20,327 bases of DNA from an uncultured Akkermansia sp. (GTDB lineage Bacteria; Verrucomicrobiota; Verrucomicrobiia; Verrucomicrobiales; Akkermansiaceae), in the NCBI GenBank assembly GCA_904501915.1, contig CAJGCV010000032.1, positions 1 to 20,327 on the forward strand. Direction: 5' to 3'. Numbering within the stretch: the stretch's first letter is position 1; each line of letters opens with the position of its first letter. The translations under genes and the position numbers were made by a program. Of this stretch, positions 15,530-20,327 are shown piece after piece. The notes below the pieces were generated by a model, which did no database searches, was not told where the DNA came from, and saw only the letters and a list, made by a program, of their open reading frames with translations.

Positions 15530-16064
15530 CGCAAACACGCACCGCTACGGAGTTTACATCCATGCAGGAAGCCTCCAGCCAGAGGTGCGCTGCTTCCTTG
15601 TAGAAAGGTCGGCGCTCGGCATCCAACCGGTTAAATACGGCGCGGCGGTCGGTATTCTGCAGCAGCGGACGATTCGTACTCTTGGCTGTGCGCACCAGCA
15701 ACGCATTCACCGATACATTCAACCACACCGTAAATCCAAGCATGCGGAGCAGCTCACGGTTTTCCGGGCGAACCACAATCCCGCCGCCGGTTGATATCAC
15801 AGCCGGGCTGGGCGTGGGATTGTACAGCAAATAGCGCAGCAGCGCCGTCTCGAGAGCGCGGAAGTGTGCCTCACCCTGCTCTGCAAAAATTTCCGGAATC
15901 GGTTTCCCTATCTGCTCTTCAATGATGGCATCAGTATCAAGCAAAGGCATTCCTGTGCGCTTACTGAGCGCTTTCCCCACAGTAGTCTTGCCGCATCCCA
16001 TCAACCCAACCAGGATAATGGGACGCCCTTTGGTATCCAGCGGATGTATCGGTGCAACTACCAT
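15498..16064 (-). CDS. aroK: Shikimate kinase
   Basis: A 188-residue kinase (start chosen at 16064) that phosphorylates shikimate with ATP in the pathway to chorismate, the substrate of PheA. Positions counted from this start: Walker A GLMGCGKT at 20-27, the shikimate-binding Asp in LLDTDAIIEE (D43), STGGG at 91-95, the lid NRPLL at 131-135, and ERRPFY at 150-155 contributing to nucleotide/substrate binding. The frame is open to an ATG at 16121, but that ATG lies inside the predicted -10 element (16120-16125), and the 19 extra residues are Arg-rich without family similarity. The MVVAPIHP start is therefore preferred. No Shine-Dalgarno sequence is visible at either start. tig follows on the same strand after a gap carrying its own promoter. 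Confidence 0.93.
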   Translation of the reverse strand: MVVAPIHPLDTKGRPIILVGLMGCGKTTVGKALSKRTGMPLLDTDAIIEEQIGKPIPEIFAEQGEAHFRALETALLRYLLYNPTPSPAVISTGGGIVVRPENRELLRMLGFTVWLNVSVNALLVRTAKSTNRPLLQNTDRRAVFNRLDAERRPFYKEAAHLWLEASCMDVNSVAVRVCEEAERFFAAF

Positions 16065-16119
16065 GAGACGAACTTCATTTTCCGGCGCGCCTGCGTATCT
16101 CCTGCGCGTCTGCAGTGGC

Positions 16120-16125
16120 ATTCTA
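16120..16125 (-). promoter_or_regulatory. Predicted extended -10 promoter of aroK
   Basis: Minus strand TGC-TAGAAT, with only a poor -35 match (TTTCCC at 17 bases). It predicts transcription starting near 16113, about 49 nt before the ATG at 16064. It is divergent from the parC promoter. Confidence 0.4.
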
Positions 16126-16232
16126 GCAAATTTTCATGCGTCGGGAAAGGCTAAATCTCGCCAACTTCCATTTCCTCATCCGCCTTACCGCACCAAACGG
16201 ACGCAAAAATTAAGTTTTCCTAAGCTTCCGCC

Positions 16233-16261
16233 TTGAAATACGCGAGTTTATATGATAAGGT
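16233..16261 (+). promoter_or_regulatory. Predicted promoter of parC
   Basis: TTGAAA (16233-16238), 17-base spacer, TAAGGT (16256-16261) preceded by TGA (extended -10). The ATG at 16273 is 11 bases past the -10, giving a leader of about 5 nt. An overlapping TATGAT at 16251-16256 has no matching -35. Confidence 0.4.
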
Positions 16262-16272
16262 AAAGCCAGTTC

Positions 16273-18420
16273 ATGAGCAAAGACATCACACCCGTATACC
16301 TGCAGGAGAACCCCAGCCTCATCCAGAAAATGTTTGGGGATTACTATCTGGAATACGCATCGTATGTGATTCTGGAACGAGCTGTTCCGCACATCATTGA
16401 TGGTCTGAAACCGGTGCAGCGGCGCATTCTGCACTCCATGGAGCGCATGGATGACGGTCGCTACAACAAAGTGGCCAACATCGTGGGCGACACCATGAAA
16501 TACCACCCGCATGGCGATGCTTCCATAGGCAGCGCCCTGGTGACACTGGGGCAGAAAGGGCTGCTCATCGACCCGCAGGGTAACTGGGGCAACATCCTGA
16601 CCGGAGACGCCGCAGCAGCCCCGCGATACATTGAAGCCCGGTTATCCCCATTCGCCAAAGAGGTTGTGTACAGCCCGAAAGTGACCGAATGGAAGCTGAG
16701 CTATGACGGCCGCAACAAAGAGCCTGTAGCCCTGCCGGTCAAATTCCCGCTGTTGCTGGCACAGGGCGCGCTGGGCATTGCCGTGGGCATGAACTGCCTC
16801 ATCCTGCCGCATAATTTCAACGAGCTCATAGAAGCCGCCATCCACTACCTGCGCGGGGAGGAATTCCAGCTCTACCCGGACTTTCCCACCGGGGGGCTGC
16901 TGGATGTTTCGGGCTATAATGACGGCACCGGCAACTCACGCCTGCGCTGCAGAGCCAGGCTCGACACCAGTGCCAAAAAGCTCATCCGCATCACCGAAAT
17001 TCCATACGGCACCACCACCGAATCCGTCATCCAGAGCATTGAGAATGCCATGGAGAAAGGCAAGCTGAAGGTTGCCCGCATTGAGGACAACACCGCAGCC
17101 ACAGCAGATATTCTGGTACATCTGCAGGCGGGACAGGATGTAGAAAAGACCTGCAATGCTCTCTACGCCTTCACTGAATGCCAGGTAAGTATTTCACCCA
17201 AGGCGGTAGTCATCGTGGATAAGAAGCCCGTATTCATGGGTGTGAGCGAAATTCTCAAAATCAACGTTGACAACACGCGGGAAACCCTGCGGCGCGAACT
17301 GGAAGTGCAGCTGGCAGAACTGCAGGAAAGCTGGATGCAGGCCAGTTTGGAAAAAATCTTCATCGAGAACCGCATCTACAAAGTACTGGAAGAAAGCGAA
17401 AGCTGGGAACAATCACTCGCAGAAATAGAGGAACGGCTGCAACCCTTTATTCAGGATTTCATCCGTCCCGTTACGAAGGATGATATCATCCGGCTCACCG
17501 AAATCCGCATCAAGAAGATTGCCAGATACGAAATTCACGAAGCGGAAGAACACATCCGCGGATTGGAAAGCGAAATTGACCAGTGCCGCAAGGACCTCGC
17601 CCAGCTCACTAAATACACCATCCGCTGGTTCGAGAAACTGCAGAAGAAATACGGCACCAACTGGCCACGCCGCACCGAGCTCACCACCTTCGACACCGTA
17701 ACCCGCGCTGTGGCAGCAGTGGAAAACGAAACCCTCTATATAGACGAGGAGGGCTTTGCCGGCTACGGCATCAAGAAAGGCGGCGAAGCCATCGACAAAT
17801 GCTCCACCATGAGCGACATTCTGGTTATCGACAACCAGGGCGTACTCACCGTGCGCCGCGTGCAGGAAAAATTCTATGTAGGCAAGAAGCTTTTGCACAT
17901 CAGCGTGCTGCGCCCGGGAGACGACTGGGTGTTCAACATGATTTACCGTGATGGCAAGGAAGGCATCACCTACGCCAAGCGCTTCAAGCTGGGCGGTTTC
18001 ACACGCGACAAGGAATACCAGCTCACTCAGGGTACTAAAGGCAGCCGAGTATTCTTCTTCACCGTGCACAAAACGGAAGAAGAAAGCAGCACCATGTCGG
18101 TGAATGTATACCTGAAAAACCAGCTGCGCCGACTGCGCCGCCCCATCCCCTTCGACTTCGGCAAACTTCGCGTGAAAGGCCGTAACGTTCTGGGCAACAT
18201 CGTCACCAAGAACCAGGTGGAACGCATCGCCCGCATCATGCCCACAGCAACCGGAACAGATGCCGAGGAAGCATCTGCTACGGTATCGGCATCCCCCGCA
18301 CCAGCCGAAACAGAAACAACTCCGCTTTCCCCCGCAGAGCAGACTCCGGCACAGGAAGCAATTCTCCCCTCAGCTGAAACAACTGATACAGGACACGAGC
18401 AGATGGGTTTTGACTTCTGA
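16273..18420 (+). CDS. parC: DNA topoisomerase IV subunit A (ParC)
   Basis: A 715-residue type IIA topoisomerase breakage-reunion subunit that works with ParE to decatenate daughter chromosomes. The winged-helix region has GLKPVQRRIL (44-53), KYHPHGDAS (76-84) and the catalytic tyrosine Y119 in AAAAPRYIEARLS. A long coiled-coil tower (about 345-470) follows. From about 490 a short beta-pinwheel-like C-terminal domain lacks a recognisable GyrA box, which favours ParC over GyrA. The protein is shorter than typical GyrA, like Bacteroidetes ParC. After about 660 comes an Ala/Thr/Glu/Pro-rich disordered tail ending QMGFDF. At the positions matching E. coli GyrA S83 and D87 it has Ala and Ser. parE is not adjacent. 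The start fits the leading residues MSKDITPVYLQENPSL and the promoter. Confidence 0.9.
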   Translation: MSKDITPVYLQENPSLIQKMFGDYYLEYASYVILERAVPHIIDGLKPVQRRILHSMERMDDGRYNKVANIVGDTMKYHPHGDASIGSALVTLGQKGLLIDPQGNWGNILTGDAAAAPRYIEARLSPFAKEVVYSPKVTEWKLSYDGRNKEPVALPVKFPLLLAQGALGIAVGMNCLILPHNFNELIEAAIHYLRGEEFQLYPDFPTGGLLDVSGYNDGTGNSRLRCRARLDTSAKKLIRITEIPYGTTTESVIQSIENAMEKGKLKVARIEDNTAATADILVHLQAGQDVEKTCNALYAFTECQVSISPKAVVIVDKKPVFMGVSEILKINVDNTRETLRRELEVQLAELQESWMQASLEKIFIENRIYKVLEESESWEQSLAEIEERLQPFIQDFIRPVTKDDIIRLTEIRIKKIARYEIHEAEEHIRGLESEIDQCRKDLAQLTKYTIRWFEKLQKKYGTNWPRRTELTTFDTVTRAVAAVENETLYIDEEGFAGYGIKKGGEAIDKCSTMSDILVIDNQGVLTVRRVQEKFYVGKKLLHISVLRPGDDWVFNMIYRDGKEGITYAKRFKLGGFTRDKEYQLTQGTKGSRVFFFTVHKTEEESSTMSVNVYLKNQLRRLRRPIPFDFGKLRVKGRNVLGNIVTKNQVERIARIMPTATGTDAEEASATVSASPAPAETETTPLSPAEQTPAQEAILPSAETTDTGHEQMGFDF

Positions 18421-18426
18421 CCACGT

Positions 18427-18450
18427 CCCGCATGTGTGTACGCATGCGGG
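18427..18450 (+). terminator. Hairpin after parC, possible weak terminator
   Basis: A perfect 8-bp stem, CCCGCATG (18427-18434) with CATGCGGG (18443-18450), starting six bases past the parC stop. No U-tract follows (GAATAGG), so it may be a 3'-end stabiliser rather than an intrinsic terminator. Confidence 0.4.
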
Positions 18451-18457
18451 GAATAGG

Positions 18458-18486
18458 TTGACTTTATCACCAGGCTTCTGTACAAT
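18458..18486 (+). promoter_or_regulatory. Predicted promoter of the trmB-tgt-yajC operon
   Basis: TTGACT (18458-18463), 17-base spacer, TACAAT (18481-18486): the best consensus match in the window. The trmB ATG is nine bases past the -10, giving a leader of about 3 nt, effectively leaderless. Confidence 0.68.
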
Positions 18487-18495
18487 GCAGCGCAG

Positions 18496-19083
18496 ATGAG
18501 TACAGCTTTTGTTCCAGAGGATTATTTTGCACGCTACGGAGTGGCGGATATGTTCGGCGCCGGTGACACGTGCGAAGTAGACCTGGGCTGTGGCGACGGC
18601 GGATTCCTGCTGGCCATGGCAGAGCACTACCCCGAGACACGTTTTCTGGGAGTAGAGCGCCTGTTGGGGCGCATCCGCAAAGTATGCAATGAAAGCGCGC
18701 GCCGCGGGCTGAACAATGTGCGCGGACTGCGCGTGGAAAGCCGCTATTTCCTGGAATGGATGGTGGCACCGGGCAGCATCAGTCGTCTGCACTATCTTTT
18801 CCCCGACCCCTGGCCCAAGGAAAAACACCACAAGAACCGCCTGGTGCAGGACTCATTCATTCCGGTGCTGCACCGCGCTCTGGCACCTGGTGGTGAGGTA
18901 CTTTTCAAAACTGACCACGAGGAATATTTCCAGTGGGTGTGCGAACGCATGGATGCCAGCCCGCTCTTCCGCCGCGAAGAATGGAACGCTCCGTTCTATC
19001 CGAAAACCGATTTCCAGAAACAATGGGAGGCCATGGGCAAACCCATCTTTGCCGCCCGCTACGTGAAGAACGATGAGCTTTGA
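18496..19083 (+). CDS. trmB: tRNA (guanine-N7-)-methyltransferase
   Basis: A 195-residue Rossmann-fold methyltransferase that makes m7G46 in the tRNA variable loop using S-adenosylmethionine. The SAM-binding motif EVDLGCGDGGFL is at 27-38, with the acidic residue of the second strand in LGVER (51-55). The family hallmark FPDPWPKEKHHKNRLV is at 102-117, containing the catalytic Asp and tRNA-contacting basic residues. FKTDHEEYFQW (137-147) follows. The conserved C-terminal TxFExR motif is altered to TDFQKQ (171-176). The length is slightly short, with a minimal N-terminus. Its last 11 bases overlap the tgt start, so the two tRNA modification genes are probably translationally coupled. Confidence 0.95.
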   Translation: MSTAFVPEDYFARYGVADMFGAGDTCEVDLGCGDGGFLLAMAEHYPETRFLGVERLLGRIRKVCNESARRGLNNVRGLRVESRYFLEWMVAPGSISRLHYLFPDPWPKEKHHKNRLVQDSFIPVLHRALAPGGEVLFKTDHEEYFQWVCERMDASPLFRREEWNAPFYPKTDFQKQWEAMGKPIFAARYVKNDEL

Positions 19084-20203
19084 TTTACACAGCACCGACC
19101 CGAGCGGCGCACGCCTGGGTACCCTGCACCTGCCGCATGGCGATGTGCAGACCCCTATTTTCATGCCCGTAGGCACTCAGGGCACAGTGAAGACCCTGCA
19201 CCCGGAAGACCTGGAAGCCCTGGGGGCGCAGATTATCCTGGGCAATACATACCATCTCTGCCTGCGCCCGGGAGATGAAGCCATCCGCAATCTGGGCGGG
19301 CTGCACACCTTCACCGGGTGGAACAAACCCATGCTCACCGATTCCGGCGGCTTCCAGGTATGGAGTCTGGCACGCCTGCGTAAGATTACCGAGGAAGGGG
19401 TGCGTTTCTGCAACCATATTGACGGCTCATATATGATGCTGAGCCCGGAGCGCAGCATGGAAATCCAGGCCAACCTGGGCAGTGATATCGCCATGCTTTT
19501 CGATGAATGCCCGCCCTACCCCTGCGACCGCAAGTACGCCGAAAAATCCCTGGGGCTCACCCTGCGCTGGGCAAAGCGCTGCAAAGCCTGGATTGATGAA
19601 CACCAGCCCATGAGCGGAAACGGCCTGCAGAACCATTTCGGCATTGTGCAGGGCTCAGTATACGAAGATTTACGCCGCGCCTGTGCAGAGGAGCTGGCAG
19701 CCATGGATTTCGACGGCTACGCCATCGGCGGTGTATCCGTGGGCGAACCGGAGCACGAGATGCTGCGCGCCATTGAAAACAGCACCCCCTACCTGCCCCA
19801 GAACAAAGCCCGCTACGCCATGGGGCTGGGCACCCCCACCCAGATTCTTGAGATGATTGAGCGCGGAGTGGATATGTTTGACTGCGTGATGCCCACCCGC
19901 CTGGCGCGCCACGGCATTGCCATGACCCCGGATGGCCCCATCCACATCAAGAACCAACGCTGGAAAGATGACCCGAAACCGCTCGACCCGGAGGGGCATC
20001 CGCACGTGACGCGCTTCTCCCGCGCGGCGCTGCGCCACTTCTTCCGCGCCGGCGAAATGCTGGCACTCCGCGTGCTTTCGTTCCAGAATCTTCACTTTTA
20101 CCTGCGGCTCATGGCGCAAGCGAGAAGCGCCATTGCAGCCGGTGAATTCGCTGCGTTCAAGCGCAGCTTCATCTCGCGTTACCAAGCAAACGACATACAA
20201 TGA
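19073..20203 (+). CDS. tgt: tRNA-guanine transglycosylase (queuine/preQ1), zinc site lost
   Basis: A 376-residue TIM-barrel enzyme that exchanges G34 of GUN anticodons for preQ1 (or queuine) on the way to queuosine. Catalytic features are kept: D90 in LTDSGGFQ, D144 in FDECPPYP, substrate loop AIGGVSVGE (217-225), and nucleophile D270 in MFDCVMPTR, with anticodon-contacting R276 and R279. The structural zinc site is not kept. Where homologues have CxCxxC, this protein reads DPEGHPHVTR (305-314), and the downstream His of the HNL motif is Gln338 (FQNL). No cysteine occurs after C271. The C-terminal helical region otherwise aligns (FSRAALRHFFRAGEML, LHFYLRLM). The gene overlaps trmB by 11 bases and yajC by ATGA. 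The tgt-yajC order (then usually secD) is widely conserved. Confidence 0.95.
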   Translation: MSFDLHSTDPSGARLGTLHLPHGDVQTPIFMPVGTQGTVKTLHPEDLEALGAQIILGNTYHLCLRPGDEAIRNLGGLHTFTGWNKPMLTDSGGFQVWSLARLRKITEEGVRFCNHIDGSYMMLSPERSMEIQANLGSDIAMLFDECPPYPCDRKYAEKSLGLTLRWAKRCKAWIDEHQPMSGNGLQNHFGIVQGSVYEDLRRACAEELAAMDFDGYAIGGVSVGEPEHEMLRAIENSTPYLPQNKARYAMGLGTPTQILEMIERGVDMFDCVMPTRLARHGIAMTPDGPIHIKNQRWKDDPKPLDPEGHPHVTRFSRAALRHFFRAGEMLALRVLSFQNLHFYLRLMAQARSAIAAGEFAAFKRSFISRYQANDIQ

Positions 20204-20327
20204 ACACACTCTACATTGCCCAGGCAGCAGCTGGTCAGGAAGGTGACCCCATGAGCATGCTCATCACCTTCGGTCTCATCGGTATCATCTTCTACTTCCT
20301 GCTCATCCGCCCGCAGCGCAAGCAGCA
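20200..20327 (+). CDS. yajC: Sec translocase accessory subunit YajC (partial, cut by right edge)
   Basis: The first 42 codons are visible. A short N-terminal stretch (MNTLYIAQAAAGQEGDP) precedes one transmembrane helix (about 20-35, ITFGLIGIIFYFLLI), followed directly by the family hallmark RPQRKQQ. YajC is a small inner-membrane protein associated with SecDF that helps preprotein translocation. The ATG overlaps the tgt stop (ATGA), so it is translationally coupled to tgt. secD is expected next, beyond the window. Confidence 0.92.
   Translation, partial: MNTLYIAQAAAGQEGDPMSMLITFGLIGIIFYFLLIRPQRKQ

Noticed and set aside
14261..15634. 457-codon open frame on the plus strand opposite tig and the end of aroK
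   Set aside because: It is fully antisense to trigger factor, His/Gly/Leu-rich and featureless, and ends in unrelated low-complexity sequence; a shadow.

Overview
The window looks like a chromosomal segment of a Verrucomicrobiota bacterium, most likely an Akkermansia-like lineage. The clues are a very large exported protein made of autotransporter-type beta-strand repeats, a roughly 1,300-residue prepilin-like protein resembling 'Verru_Chthon cassette protein A', and a Bacteroidetes/Verrucomicrobia-style short ParC. Shine-Dalgarno sequences are almost absent and several promoters sit directly against the start codon. The lineage is inferred from gene families; no rRNA gene is present.

Layout. 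Bases 1-4445 (minus strand) hold the 5' part of a giant exported beta-strand-repeat protein that runs off the left edge. Bases 4629-8555 (minus) hold the prepilin-like protein, separated from the first gene by a terminator and a new promoter. Bases 8556-8708 carry two divergent promoters. To the right, 8709-12456 (plus) is a tight housekeeping operon: pheA (chorismate mutase/prephenate dehydratase), a holB-like DNA polymerase III delta' gene, yicC (endoribonuclease family), gmk (guanylate kinase) and a 60-codon exported peptide. It ends in a bidirectional terminator. Bases 12505-13818 (minus) hold two tandem exported thioredoxin-fold proteins of nucleoredoxin/tryparedoxin type, each with its own promoter. 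Bases 14069-16064 (minus) hold tig (trigger factor), preceded by aroK (shikimate kinase). From 16273 rightwards (plus): parC (topoisomerase IV subunit A), then the trmB-tgt-yajC operon (tRNA m7G46 methylation, tRNA queuosine insertion, Sec accessory subunit), with yajC cut by the right edge.

How it fits together. Most genes are core metabolism and information processing: aromatic amino acid synthesis (aroK, pheA), nucleotide supply (gmk), replication and topology (holB, parC), tRNA modification (trmB, tgt) and protein folding/export (tig, yajC). The accessory content is envelope-directed: the repeat protein, the prepilin-like protein, the two exported thioredoxin-fold proteins and the small exported peptide.

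Most unusual points. (1) Six of nine predicted promoters place the transcription start within about 0-6 nt of the ATG, suggesting widespread leaderless mRNAs. (2) The Tgt protein has lost all four canonical zinc ligands but keeps its catalytic aspartates, and the delta' subunit lacks its zinc module. (3) The tandem exported nucleoredoxin-like pair (WCGPC and WCPPC) is unusual. (4) ParC has Ala and Ser at the two canonical quinolone-contact positions and ends in a sequence resembling a sliding-clamp-binding motif. I found no CRISPR array, rRNA, tRNA gene or insertion sequence.
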